Source of the DNA: Erodium maritimum
Taxonomy: Eukaryota > Streptophyta > Magnoliopsida > Geraniales > Geraniaceae
Assembly (NCBI GenBank): GCA_963921825.1
Contig: OY997588.1
Location: forward strand, 121,901,329 to 121,965,328
Length of the DNA stretch: 64,000 nt
Direction: 5' to 3'
The notes under the pieces were generated by a model. That model did not search any database. It was not told the DNA's origin and saw nothing but the letters and a program-made list of their open reading frames with translations. The first letter of the stretch is position 1; each line of letters begins with the position of its first letter. A program made the translations under genes and the position numbers. Below are positions 47,275-63,884 of the stretch, one piece after another.

Positions 47275-47913
47275 TTAAATTACAAGCACAAGAGATTAAA
47301 TCTAACCCAATTTGTTAGCTCTCTCTCTAAAAAAAAGCTCTTGCAAGAAACCACCCCACAAACCCTAGCCATCGCCAGCGACAACAACGACTCTACCAGT
47401 ACAGTCTTTCACTATTTGTCTCTCCTTTTAATCTCTTCATTCATCGTGGAGTTTATTCGCTCTATCTCCCGATATAGGGTTAGAAGAGTCAAGCTTGGGA
47501 GGCAATAGCTGGTCGTGTTATTGGGGGTTTGTTCTCCAATGAACTACGGATGCTAGAGGTAGCTTTGGGTTGTAACATGGGGGGATCAAATACACTCTGG
47601 TTTGAGGAGCAGTATCGATGAGGCATAACCTGATAGAGCCTGTCCTGTCTCTCTCTTTGTACCTCATCTAAACCAAGTCCCACCATAGAGAGGGGCATCC
47701 CGGATGGCCCCGAAGACTCAAGACAATCGATCGACACTACCAAAGCCCCCCATTACAATTGTTTCGAGTTCCTAAAGAGGGAACAACATGTTCTACAGAC
47801 AACATGATATCGCGAGCCTTTTATTTTATTGTGTTCGTTTTGTGTTTACCTATTTTTTTTTCTGTCCGTGAAGAAAAGTTGATCCAGTTATTGTGATTCT
47901 GAGTATTGATATA
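47275..47913 (+). other. Degenerate sequence, possibly short LINE derivative
   Basis: A CT-rich leader and ATG-poor body end in a T-rich stretch near 47820-47870. No coding unit recognised. Confidence 0.3.
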
Positions 47914-47921
47914 TCTACCTA

Positions 47922-49917
47922 GAAATCAGCTAGAAATTCATTTTATCCTAAAAACTGTGTGAACCAATCCAAGCCACACACACCTAAGATCTAACATTTA
48001 CCATGATGCCACATCATCACCCCAATTCCACCCAAATTCACGCCACTTTCATCATCTCTCACACAAGAAAGGGTATAATTGTAATAACATGGTGCCATGT
48101 GGATAAGTGTCCATTTTTTCTAAACCGATTCACTAATTTAATATTTCCTGATTCGTTTGAACTCCGATTAGCTTCAAACTTGCGCCAATATTTTTCTTTT
48201 TCCAAGGGCTTTAAATCAAGACCAGTCATGAATATATTTTGAAGCACGAAAATAAAAAGTTATATTGGGGTGATAAAAACAATGTTGAGTGTTGATAAAT
48301 CTTCACTAATAGATTTTTTATATCGGGCTATCCAACTAGTGCTAAATGTTGATAAAAAAAAACATGTACCGGGGTGATAAAAAACAGATAATGAGGTGAT
48401 AAAAATCATGTTCAATTAAAAATAAGGGTGATAAACTAGAGTTTAGTGTTGATAAAAAAACATGTGATGGGATGATAAAAACACATATAATTTAATGATA
48501 AACATAGTAGTGCTGATAAAACTAGTGCTTAGTGTTCATAAAAAAACATGTGATGCTGTGATAAAAATCATGTTCGATTTTGGAAAATGAGGTGATAAAA
48601 CTAGTGTTCAGTGTTGATAAACCCAGTGTATAGTGTTGATAAACCCAGTGTATAGTGTTGATAAAAATTACCCAGACTTAACTTTGTTTTAAAATCAGCC
48701 CCGAAATAAGGGTGATAACCTAGAGTTTAGTGTTGATAAAAAAACATGTGATGGGATGATAAAAACACATGTAGTTTAATGATAAACATAGTGTTTAGTG
48801 CTGATAAAACTAGTGCTTAGTGTTCATAAAAAAGACATGTGATGATGTGATAAAAGTCATGTTCGATTTTGGAAAATGAGGTGATAAAACTAGTGTTCAG
48901 TGTTCATAAACCCAGTGTATAGTGTTGGTAAACCAAGTGTATAGTGTTGATAAACCCAGTGTATAGTGTTGATAAAAATTACCCAGACTTAACTTTTTTT
49001 AAAAATCAGACCCGAAATAAAGTTTATAACCTAGAGTTTAGTGTTGATAAAAAAAACATGTGATGAGATGATAAAAACACATGTAATTTAATGATAAATC
49101 TAGTGTTTAGTGTTGATAAAACTAGTGCTTAGTGTCCATAAAAAACATGTGATGATGTGATAAAAATCATGTTCAATTTTGGAAAATGAGGTGATAAAAC
49201 TAGTGTTCCGTGTTGATAAACCCAGTGTATAGTGTTGATAAACCCAGTGTATAATGTTGATAAAAATTACCCAGACTTAACTTTTTTTAAAAATCAGCCC
49301 TGAAATAAGGGTGATAACCTAGAGTTTAGTGTTGATAAAAAAACATGTGAGGAGATGATAAAAACACATGTAATTTAATGATAAACATAGTGTTTAGTGT
49401 TGATAAAACTAGTGCTTAGTGTTCATAAAAAAATGTGATGATGTGATAAAAATCATGTTCGATTTTGGAAAATGAGGTGATAAAACTAGTGTTCAATGTT
49501 GATAAACCTAGTGTATAGTGTTGATAAATCAAGTGTATAGTGTTGATAAAAATTACTCAAACTTAACTTTTTTTAAAAAATCAGCCCCGAAATATATTTT
49601 TTTTTCATGCTTCAAAATATATTCATGACTGATCTTGATAGAAATCCCTTGAAAAAACAAAACTAATGACACAAGTTTGAAGCCAATCGGAGTTCAAACG
49701 AAGCGGGAAAAATTAAATTAGTGAATTGGTAAAAAAAAAATATATGATGGTTTTACTAAAAAGCTCTTACCACTTACTAAAAAGTGCTGTTTTTTTTTTG
49801 CAGTCAACAAGTCAACAAAACAATTGCATCTCATCCATCCATTCTTAAAATGAATGGCTTGGATTGGTTCACACGGTTTTTACATTAAGGAGTGGTTTCT
49901 ATTTGATTTTTCCTCTG
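47922..49917. mobile_element. Foldback-type element with tandem-repeat core
   Basis: The arms are reverse complements in two blocks: a terminal block (AAAACTGTGTGAACCAATCC near 47951 against its complement near 49880) and an inner block of about 125 bp (TTCACTAATTTAAT ... CATGAATATATTTTGAAGCA, about 48126-48245 against 49605-49728). The segment between the blocks differs on the two sides. TCTACCTA stands at both borders (47914-47921 and 49918-49925), an 8 bp duplication, or 9 bp with one mismatch, fitting hAT or Mutator-like insertion. The centre is a four-copy tandem array. No coding capacity. Confidence 0.78.
48424..49590 (+). repeat. Four ~285-310 bp tandem units with internal GTTGATAAA modules
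   Basis: Units start near 48424, 48709, 49020 and 49309 at TGATAA(A/C)CTAGAGTTTAGTG and end in a CCCAGACTTAACTTT segment plus ATCAGCCC. Each unit is itself made of about ten short modules of the form (T/A)GTGTTGATAAAnn(A/T)AGTG. Confidence 0.85.
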
Positions 49918-49925
49918 TCTACCTA

Positions 49926-51456
49926 TGGTGGGGTCCCAAACAATATTCTAGCTCTTAAGAGTTACCCCTAAACTATGTAATTTAATATTTAGTTGCGCAT
50001 TTAAATTAATATATTGCCAAATAACTGCATTTTTGTATTTGAAATTTGGACATGCAACCACATTAGATAGGTATTTTCATTATGTACCAGATTAATCGGA
50101 GCTTATATTTATATTAACCCTTTAGTGACGGTCAAAGGGTTGTCCATTTTATTCAAGTAAGATGTCCTATTAAATCTCCCTTAAGTTTTACTATTACTAA
50201 TTGTATTCCCTTTCAAAAAAAACCTGGTTTTACAATACGATACTCTCTCGTTTTTGAGTGCCTACCCTAGCCCTAGCTGCTATGGAACTTCCTCCTACCG
50301 TCGTCGTTGCTGTATCGCCTGGGTTTGTCGGTTTTTCCATTCCCGTGTTCGCCTGTCCCATCGGTGTAGAGTTCACATACGGATGGGAGTGGCTGGCTAT
50401 TCCCCAGCCCTCGGTGTCTCTTCCCCTTACTGTCCCTCTTGTGGCTTTGTTGACTTCCAGTCCGATCACCATGCACCATCATACCTTCCCGCTGATGTCG
50501 CCTAGCCTCTCTGCTCCGTGTGGTTTGAAGATCCCACCACCACTCTCTCCTCTTCACCACTCCCTCCTCCCCCATGTCTCGGCCTCGCCCCCTCTGTTGA
50601 CATTATCTGCGGACTCGGCTTCGGATTCTCTGGGATCAAAAGTGTGTATCCTCCTCGAGGAATCCCTACCAACGCCGCCTGTGTTGCCCGGCCCGGTCAT
50701 CCCACTATCTCTGCTGCCAATGGAAGGTGATGCACCGCCCCCACTAGCTCGATCTCCCCTGCCTGACGTTACTCCACCACGCCCATCGAGTGAAGTGGTT
50801 CGGACTTTCAGGGTTCGACGGAAGCGTCAAACAAGAGTGAGGATTCCTTACATCCACTCACTTCCTGCGATCCTAGCGTATCTGCTCCAGCGTGATGGGG
50901 TGTATCCTCACTCACAAGAGGGAACCCTAATCCCTACTTCTGCGCCTCTTCTACCGTCGCCACCCACCAATCAACCGGCCGCAAAACCGAGACAAGGGCG
51001 GCCCTTGTGACATCCCGCAGTTATGTTCTTCCCACGCAATGTCCTTCTCGACCTCCCCCCTCCGAACCCTGCTTTGCCAAGACCTTGCTCTGGCCCCTTC
51101 TCCCCGGGCGACGCGATTTCTAGGGTTTTCCAAGACCTTGCTCTAGCCCCTTCTTCCCTGGGTGGTGCAGTCCAACCAATCCCCATGATTCATGATCCTC
51201 CAAATCCTACGATCAAGGACGGGTCTCGCAGGTGGGATCTAGGGCCAGGTCTCCTTCCACCACCACATCGATCAGTACAAACACTGTCGCCATCGTCGTC
51301 TAAGCATCGTGCGGCGACCTCCCTGGTGATGTGTGTTCCAAGGAAACCCCATCTGGGGTTTTCTTTTGGGTCTCTACAACCCAAGACTAATGGGCATCTG
51401 CAGCCCAAAACTGATGGGCATCTACATCCCATTACTGGTTGGCCCTTGGCACCCCC
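49926..51456. other. Spacer with Pro-rich ORF-bearing retroposon-like sequence
   Basis: 49926-50225 is AT-rich spacer. From about 50226 the plus strand reads a 250-codon Pro/Ser/Leu-rich frame (50258-51010) with no known domain. Its start resembles the minus-strand start at about 56665 (CCCTAGCCCTAGCTGCTATGG versus CCCTAGTCCTAGCTCTAGCC). This suggests two copies of one LINE 5' region rather than a host gene. Three ~27 bp repeats occur at about 51365-51440. Confidence 0.35.
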
Positions 51457-54400
51457 TATAAAGACCAGAAATTTAATACCTTAAATTATTGTTGGATCGT
51501 CTAGGGTTGGAGAACAATTTTAATTTTGGACCGACTTTAAAAAAAGGAATAATAAAAAATGAGGATTAGGCCTGGGCCAACCAGACCTTGTTTTTGGGCC
51601 AAGCCAGACCAGGCCAATCCGCGTGCGCTGGCCCAAGTTCGGCCTTAACCCAAAGAACTCCTCTAACCCTAAAAGTGTCTCTTCCTCTTCAGTTCACACG
51701 CACGCAAACCGAGGTCGCCGTCTCCTTCCTCTCACCCCTTCGTCTCCCTCCTTCTCGAACTAGACTCGCCGGAGATCCAGCGTCACCACCCGAGCTTCCT
51801 TCTCTATCCCCGACCCTCCTTCGCCAATCCCGTACCAGAAAACCCCCCCTCTTTCCTCTTCTTCCTCCTCGACTCAGATCAAACATCGCCGCCGCACCTT
51901 TGAGTGTCACCGCGTCTTCGACGGGCCAAACCCAGTTCGGTGAGCTTTTCCCGACCTCAATCCATCTCTCCCGTCCTTCCTTAACTGAGAATCGAACCTT
52001 TGAGAGGTATATTTCTCCGAACTCGAACAGAGAGAGGTTCGTCGGAGCTCGCGCGCTCCAGATCTGGCGTTCTCCACGCCGGAGAGCTCTCACGGCATCA
52101 GATCTGAACGGAGGGCTCTGGAAATCGCGCCATCGAGATCCCCACAACGTCACGAGCATCCTGACGCCACCCCCGCCGTCAAGAACCGACCTCGAACTTT
52201 CTCGGTGTCGCCGCCGTCGCCAGAGTTGAACCGGACGAGTGACTGAACCCTAGCCGCGTCTCTGACGGGCCTCGGGCCTGGATCTGGTTTGGGCCTGAAC
52301 CGGATCTGAGTTTGGGCCGGACTCGGGTCTGGGTCGGGCTCGGGTCAGGTCCGGGTCTGAGATCTGGACGAGTTGGATCCGGGTCGGATTCGGGTCCGGG
52401 TTTCGGACTCGGGTCGGATTCGGGTCAAGCTAGTTTAATTAATTTAATAGTTAATCAATGGACTTAAAATCAGATAAATTCAAGGACTTATCGGACAATA
52501 TAAGGGACGTTGGACAAACTACTAGACTAAAATTGATAATTTGAGGACCATTACGGACTGGACCGGGACTGATGACCGTCCCTTTTGTGTTAAAACCAGG
52601 CTTTTACCCCGAGCAAGGAGAAGACCGGAGTAGGCACGGACGTCAACAACTAGGCGACCTAGATAGAGACTGAGAGGTAGGGAAATACCTCGAAACCCTA
52701 CTTTATTACGGACGTACTAGAATGCATCTAGGGAAACGTAACAATCGGATAATGAACTAATATGCATGTAGGATGTGAATAACTAGCGTAGATGTATAAA
52801 CTGTGCATATTTACGATTATCGTCTTGGGAATTGCCGTGCTGGTAGAATTGGGCCATGTCGTGCCTGTAGGATTGGTGCTGATTGTGTTGGATTATGTAC
52901 TCTGTGCTGTTTGAGCGGTTAATAAATAACGAACATGAAAACGAGTATAGTGGAACTAGTGATGCATATTGGTGACTTGAGTGATTACTTTCCTGTTTCT
53001 GTGACATGTTGAAATGTAGGGATGTTGGGGACTGGATACCGGTTAAGCAGGTGGGGTTACCACGTTAAGTGTGGTGTCGGTAAGTGATGGTAAGTACGTG
53101 ATGGCTACGAGGGTAAATTGAGAAGCATCCTATGTTATATTCGGTGAAGCATGTATTTCTATGTTTTGGGCAAGTGTGCCATGTGTGAGTGTGGACGTGA
53201 TTGTGGTTGTGGTACTGTGGTTACCTGTGAGTGTGATTGTGATTGTTCTGATGACACCTGGCTGAGTTGTGCCGAGAGGGGTGTCGTACCTTCCGGTGCG
53301 CGGCCGGTAAAGTGTGAGAGATGTACTTCCGTCAGGTGTATCGTACCTTCCGGCGCGCAATCGGTAAGGTGTGAGACTTGTGTGTGCTTTGGTATTGTGG
53401 TTGTATTTATGGTTAGTTACATGAGAAAGGTGGTTTCCCTACCTTCCGAACTTGAGTCAGTAAAACGCTGTGTCCCGCGAAGAGGTGGTTTCCCTACCTT
53501 CCGATTAGAACTCGGTAAAACGCTGTGTCCCGCGATGAGGTTGTGCCGCGAAGAGGTTGGGGATGTGTACCGCGATGAGGTTGTTCCGCGAAGAGGCGAT
53601 TTCCCTGCCTTCCGTGTATCGGTAAAACTCTGTGTTCCGCGATGAGGTTGTACCGCGAAGAGGCTGGGCCTGTGTACCGTGATGAGGTCGACCGCCTCTC
53701 CCGACTTTGTGTTGGGGAAAGTTGCGTGCGGCTGCGCCGGGCCGAGCGGGTTGCTCCCGAGACCGTGCATGTGTGTGAATTGTTGTGTTGTTAATGCTTT
53801 GGATTGAACGAGTGTTGCTGTGTTTGTGGCTATGAGTGTTTCCTTGTTGTGAGTTGTGTGTGTGTGACCGCAAATGACTTGATTTTGATTGTTTAATGAT
53901 GAGTTCATGTGTGTGGCCTCCGTGTAAGTTAAAGTGTCGTCTTTGTGGTTATCCGTGAGTCGGTAGATAAGGGGTCTTGGACGAGGATTTTAGGGATAGT
54001 TTGTGGTCGAGTAAGGTGAAGGTTGTTTAATTTGGATTACATGTTCTCGTTGTCGCCTTCTCCTGGTAATTGTCAAAAGTTAGTTTGGAAACGTTATTGG
54101 ATTGTTCCCTTCGGTGTGTGCCTTAGTCAAATGGTTGGAGTTGAGTTAAAGTTGGTATGGTTGGCCTGGTGAGTGTCAGGTAAAAATGGGGATTTGTCTT
54201 TAAAGGGCCTAAGTGTCGTATCGTTGTATCAAACTTTTTAATAAACTTTAAAATGTACAAAGGCTTTCTGGTAAATCTGCAATGAGGTAGTTTTCGTGTA
54301 TTTCCCTACTAAGCGTCAAGCTCACCCCTTACCGTGTTTTCTATAGGTGTTAGCTGTGAGTTGGATTAGGGGACGTCGCGGAGCATGGGGCTAGCGAGGG

Positions 54401-55735
54401 TCCGGGACTTATCTTTACTATTGTTCTTTTAGAGACGTATTGTGGTTTAACTATTGTATTTGACTGAGCTTGGGACTCAGGGTTTGAACCTCTTGTTGGT
54501 TACTTTGTTTCATATTTATCCGATAATATTACTTTTAAACTATTCTATCAGGTTTCACTAAGTCGCGTCTCGGGTCCGGTCAATACCGGATTTGGGGCGT
54601 GACAATTTGGTATCAGAGCCTGGTTTCATTTTGAAATTATTTTTCAAAACCTCGGACCGTACGTCAACTAGGTGGGTAGAGTTAGGTGTCTAAGGTCGTA
54701 GTGCTCAGTGACGCAAGTCGGAATTTTCCTATGCGTAGAGTCGAAACGACGAGAGCCTCGTTTGTTAAAGTGCGTTGTTTAAGTTTTACCTTACTTGATT
54801 TGTACCCTTTTCTCTGTTGGTTGTACACCTTAGTGGATCCATGATGCCAATCGGTTGAGATCGAGGTTGGTTAACGAGCGAGGCTCGGGCTGGTTGTGAT
54901 GTGTTGGTTGATTAATTGATGTTTGGGTTGCCGCCCTGGGTCGGCCGTTGTTTGATTGGTGAAACATTAGGCCTAAGTGAAGTGGATGTTTGGGTGGACT
55001 TGTGTGGTTTATGGTTATTGTCTGAGTTGAGCTGTTTTCCCAAGTATGGACTTAGCCAGACAGTAATAGTGAGATTACCGAGACCCGAGGTGTAAGACGA
55101 GATATTTGGCTGAGTGCTAAATTTGTATTGGGTGTTACGTGCAGTTAGTAATGGGTTGTCCCGCTTAAGCGGATGGTTAATTTAATTTACGAACGGGTCA
55201 TTAGGAGTTGTCGGAAGTTCGTTTTTGTTGGTTGACTAATGATTTGCCGGTTTGCTGTGTTTAATGTTTTGTGGATTGCTTACTAATGCGTTCGCTGTGT
55301 GTTGTTTAATTGTGAACTGGTTGTTCCGCATGTGCGGTTGGTTGACCAAGTTTTCAAATGGAACATGCCGAAATTTTATGGAAAATTGGAGTGTATGTAC
55401 TATTATGATTTGACTATAGCAAATCATGATAGTGGGGATGTCAGTTGGTTACAACGTAGTTTGGGGACGCTTGAACCGAGTTGTAACGAGATGATATCAA
55501 CATGTATTATTTTGCTACAAGAATGAGTTTTTACAACCTGTGTTAATGAGTAGGGTTGAGACTGTGAGGTTTTGATCTGCAATGTGATTTTTGTAAATCG
55601 GTTGGTCGCGTGTAAGCTTGTTATGCTTCTTGTTGTACTTGAGCGTTTGTGTGATTGAACTGTGAGACTTGTTGTTTCTTCTGTGCGATGGTGTGGTAGT
55701 TTTTGTGTGACGCACTAGGGTGCGGTGGTTGTATT
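51457..55735 (+). mobile_element. Truncated Tekay-like gypsy copy: 5' LTR and leader only
   Basis: LTR about 51457-54604 (TATAAAGACC ... GGGGCGTGACA), primer binding site TGGTATCAGAGC at 54608-54619, then a leader that parallels the leader of the copy at 21.0-22.2 kb, ending near 55735. No gag, pol or 3' LTR. The LTR start is inferred by position relative to the intact LTR and is less certain than the end. It is a broken fossil, older than the nested copies by its divergence. Confidence 0.7.
54608..54619 (+). other. Primer binding site of the truncated copy
   Basis: Exact TGGTATCAGAGC, complementary to initiator tRNA-Met, 3 bp after the LTR end. Confidence 0.88.
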
Positions 55736-55900
55736 ATTATTAGGGTTATTTACGATAAGGTACCCAAATGTTTCGTCCACGAACGATAAGGTACCCATAT
55801 GTTTCAAATGACCAATTTGGTACCCAAATGATTTGTCCACGGATGGAAGTAGCATATTCCGTTAGAAAACTAACAGAATATTCCTCTAAATTAGACATGT
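55736..55900 (+). repeat. Single arm of a Mutator-type MITE-like terminus
   Basis: Begins GGGTTATTTACGATAAGG and contains three ~30 bp modules with GGTACCCAAATG and (T)TTCGTCCACG, ending in a CCGTTAGAAAAC segment. The layout is the same as each arm of the MITE at 6931-7334. No matching right arm was found in the window. Confidence 0.5.
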
Positions 55901-56680
55901 GCAGTTAAGTGGGATGTGAAATGACGATTTTACCCTTTCTTATTTTAAGCTTATAAATTTGATAGAAAAAAATACCGTAGGGTATCCAAACCCTAACTTT
56001 CCTCCGCGCCCAGCCTCGCCGAACGAACATGGAAGCAGCCTCCATCGTCCTCCTCCTCCACCCATACGCGTCGCAGATCAAGCATTGGGACCGGACCCAC
56101 ATCGTCGTAATCGTGAAGGGCGCCGACCACACCGTCACATCCCGAGTGATCCCTCCCCCCTTGGTTTCGAGATGGAATAAACCTCGTAACCCCAGAACCA
56201 CCGCCGACTACCCTAGGCACTAGAGCAAGGTCATGGTTAGCCCGGACAGGTGGGCTAGGGTTCAGGCAAGGCGGGACCACCCCATAACTTGGAGAAGAAG
56301 TTACCTTTGGGCGTCGTATCAGGTATCCCGGACGCGAACCAGAACGTCCCGGCGACAACAACATTGAAGGGCGTGAAACCGATGAGACATCAGAAGAATA
56401 GGACCGGCCCAAGACGAGGGAGGAAGAAGGAGAAGATGGGGACGAAGGCCGTCATCCCCACCGATATTTATCCCCCACACTAGGCGTGGTCTGCGAGGGA
56501 GGCGACCAGATGGGACGGGATGACACCGGGACGGTGCGACCAACAGACCCAGCCCCATGTGGCGACTAAGCATGGTGCACGGCCGCGGCGGCAGTAGAAA
56601 AAAGCACCATAACGCGGCTAGAGCTAGGACTAGGGCGAGGTTCTCAACGAGAGCGAGATAGTTTTATTTTTTTTTCAAAA
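55901..56680 (-). other. Retroposon-like GC-rich sequence, minus strand
   Basis: Minus-strand ORFs (55993-56412 and 56319-56573) are Arg/Gly/Ser/Pro-rich, with no domain. The minus-strand start near 56665 resembles that near 50230, suggesting a LINE 5' end. Confidence 0.35.
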
Positions 56681-56927
56681 AACACAATATCTCATACCAT
56701 TAATGAATAAATAAACTACTAATATTTCATATTTTCAAAATACACATTTGATTAGGGATATTTAGATTCAAAAACACTTATTATCTATCTTCGCCGATAT
56801 AAAAAAATGAACATATAAGTTTGATGATCCAAGATGTCTCCAATGTTTTCACAATACATCATGCTCTTCAGATATTTGTTGATAAATGTGCCAACAAAAA
56901 CATCAGAAATGAAACCATCCTTGCACC

Positions 56928-56935
56928 TATAAATA
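56928..56935 (+). promoter_or_regulatory. TATA box of carboxypeptidase-like gene
   Basis: TATAAATA, 83 bp upstream of the ATG at 57018, in an AT-rich promoter. A start site about 30 bp downstream would give a ~55 nt 5' UTR. Confidence 0.6.
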
Positions 56936-56936
56936 A

Positions 56937-61571
<4,635 letters not shown>

Positions 61572-61599
61572 TTCTTCTTCTTCTCAGTGGTCGTGGATT

Positions 61600-61605
61600 A
61601 ATAAA
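61600..61605 (+). terminator. Poly(A) signal of carboxypeptidase-like gene
   Basis: AATAAA, 29 bp after the TAA stop, in a short T-rich 3' UTR. Confidence 0.55.
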
Positions 61606-62538
61606 AAGAGTTTATTAGTATCAAAACTGTTGTGTACTTGCAAGTTTTTTTTCATCCGTTCTTGTTTTGTTCCTGAGAGCACCCAACAATTGTTCGTGGG
61701 AGACTACCTAAATCTACTTGACAGACGAATGAAACCCGAAACGCTTTTTATTTTTAGCGAAAGATGAAATTCATTAATTTAAATTCAAATACATCTGAGT
61801 GTGTCAGGAATAAACTCTGACCACGAAGAACAGACAAAAGACACAATGGATGTCGTATAAACGGTATTGGATGGGCCAGCTAACACTGAGCTGGGATGCC
61901 GATCCGATCCAAGTGCCTTGATCGGTCCCTCGACATCCCTCCCGAAGTTGCGAGGGTCATTGCAGAGGCACGTCGGCTGGTGTTAGTCACAACCTTAAAC
62001 CACGCAGCAGTAGCGAGAAGATTCTACCCTTGTCACATGCACCGATTCTGCCAAGGGATATGGATGCACGATTTTATCCCAAAATATAAACCTACCCGAA
62101 TATGCGTAGTCATTAAAGTGCACAAATTTGTCATTCAATGCTTTGACCGATTCTTCCTCTTCTTTAACCTAGTCGGATCTCCTATATAAAGAAAACATCA
62201 CCAAAGTTTCGGTAGTGGCACTCTAATATACAAAATTATATTTTCTATTATGCAGAAACAACATCACCACATCTCTCCGAAAGAATCATCCACATGGTGC
62301 CGACATGGATGGACGAAGAAGAGAGGCGACTTGTTGTTGCATGGATGGTCCACACAGATGTGGCTCGGGAGTTTTGGTGCCGCCTCCACCATGATTGAAG
62401 TACCATGCACTCGGCTCCATATTCTCAGAACGAGAAGAAGCTAAAAGACTACTAGCAGAGGACCAACATCTGGGTCAGGGCGTTCTTGGAGTCACGCCAT
62501 ACTCTCGGTCTTGGCCCCGCCGACGCTGAGGTGCTGTT
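61606..62538. other. 3' flank and copy of unclassified repeat
   Basis: 61740-61800 looks like a LINE-type 3' tail on the minus strand. 61860-62240 has an ORF of unknown family (61896-62189). 62270-62538 is the paralogue of the 33.0-33.3 kb sequence (RRLVVAWMVHTD..., FWCRLHHD), cut at 62538 by the LTR fragment. Confidence 0.4.
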
Positions 62539-62609
62539 GGAACCAAGGTAGTGCTCCACTGGGACGTACATCCTTGGGTGAAACCTTAGTAACCATCTCT
62601 CAATAAGTA

Positions 62610-62895
62610 ACCCAAATAATATCCCGCAGGATCTACTCATAATCAATCTATATCCCGCAGGATCTGCCAATAATCAATAAATATCCCGTCGGATCTGCCA
62701 ATAATCAAATAAATATCTCGCAGGATCTGCCAATAATCAATAAATATCCCGCAGGATCTGCCAATAATCAAATAAATATCCTGCAGGATCTGTCAATAAT
62801 CAATAAATATCCCGCAGGATCTGCCAATAATCAAATAAATATCCCGCAGGATCTGCCAATAATCAATAAATATCCCGCAAGATCTGCCAATAACC
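62610..62895 (-). repeat. ~27 bp tandem array (CCCGCAGGATCTGCCAATAATC)
   Basis: About ten units, against about five in the intact LTR at 29130-29290. An expansion of the LTR's own minisatellite. Confidence 0.85.
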
Positions 62896-62995
62896 CATAC
62901 TCGTAATATCCAGTAATCAATGCCCTCAGGCTCCAATTCTCAACCAATATGTCACTGTATCTGTCAAACTCCACCTTTACCACGGCACCGAATTA

Positions 62996-63020
62996 CCCCC
63001 CCCCCCCCCCCCCCCCCCCC
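62996..63020. repeat. (C)25 homopolymer
   Basis: 25 consecutive C at a place where the related LTR at 29.03 kb has six G on the other strand. Confidence 0.9.
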
Positions 63021-63884
63021 GGTGTAGTACCGAACCAAACAAGCAATTCAAACAAGAATAAGAATAAAGGAACACCATAACTGGGTCACCAATCAACACT
63101 CATCACATCACACTTTCATCACAACAAAGACATCCAATACACTCCATACTTACCGTATACTTACATGTCACGAACTAGCGGTACATCGATCACCTGATTG
63201 TGCCCCGTGGCACAACCAGTCATACTCGATCATCCGTTCAATCAACAATTATATCAACATAAACACTCAATCAACCAAGTATGCATTCAACCAATCAATC
63301 ATCATGTGAACGAACCATTTAGCATTCAATCATACAAGATAATCTAGTTTCATTGGACTCTTAAGTTAACCTAGCAATTAGCAACCAAGCATGTGAACCT
63401 AGCACACAACTAATCCGAGAGCTCTTCACAGCCTCTCTACCAGTAAATCAATTTCCCAAGTATTGAAAGCACACTTCACTAATTGTCATCATCCTAATTA
63501 TGCATACTAGACTCATCCATTTATTAGTAATTGAAATACGATTATTCTAGTTATTCGCATCCTATAGGAAATTCTAGGACCTTTCCGATTTTATTATCCT
63601 AATCATGCACACTAAGCGTTAATTAAGAAATTAAGACTTTCCCTACCTCGCGGTCTTCCTCTCAACACTCTGATGTCACAATCGATAGTCACCACACCGT
63701 TCTTCACACGGGTACCGGCAAGATCTTCGTTCTTCAAGGTCTGTGGTCTTTGAACACAAAACAACCCTAATTAGGTCCTACTTAACAGTAGCAAAAGTCC
63801 CCCAAAACCCTTCCAAAAGTTCAGCTCCAAAACAAGATCAAAACGGTGGAAAAAAACCCTTCAACCCCCCCCCCCCAGACTGGT

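Noticed and set aside
50258-51010. 250-codon Pro-rich ORF as a host gene
   Set aside because: No domain, no splice structure, and its start resembles another repeat-like sequence at 56.6 kb; listed only as retroposon-like.
53130-53908. ORFs of 163 and 164 codons on both strands
   Set aside because: They fall in the repeat-rich part of the truncated gypsy LTR (CGCGATGAGGTTGT-type units).
62610-62895. Regular repeats with spacing like a CRISPR array
   Set aside because: Units are contiguous without unique spacers, the DNA is a plant LTR, and the same array exists in the intact LTR.
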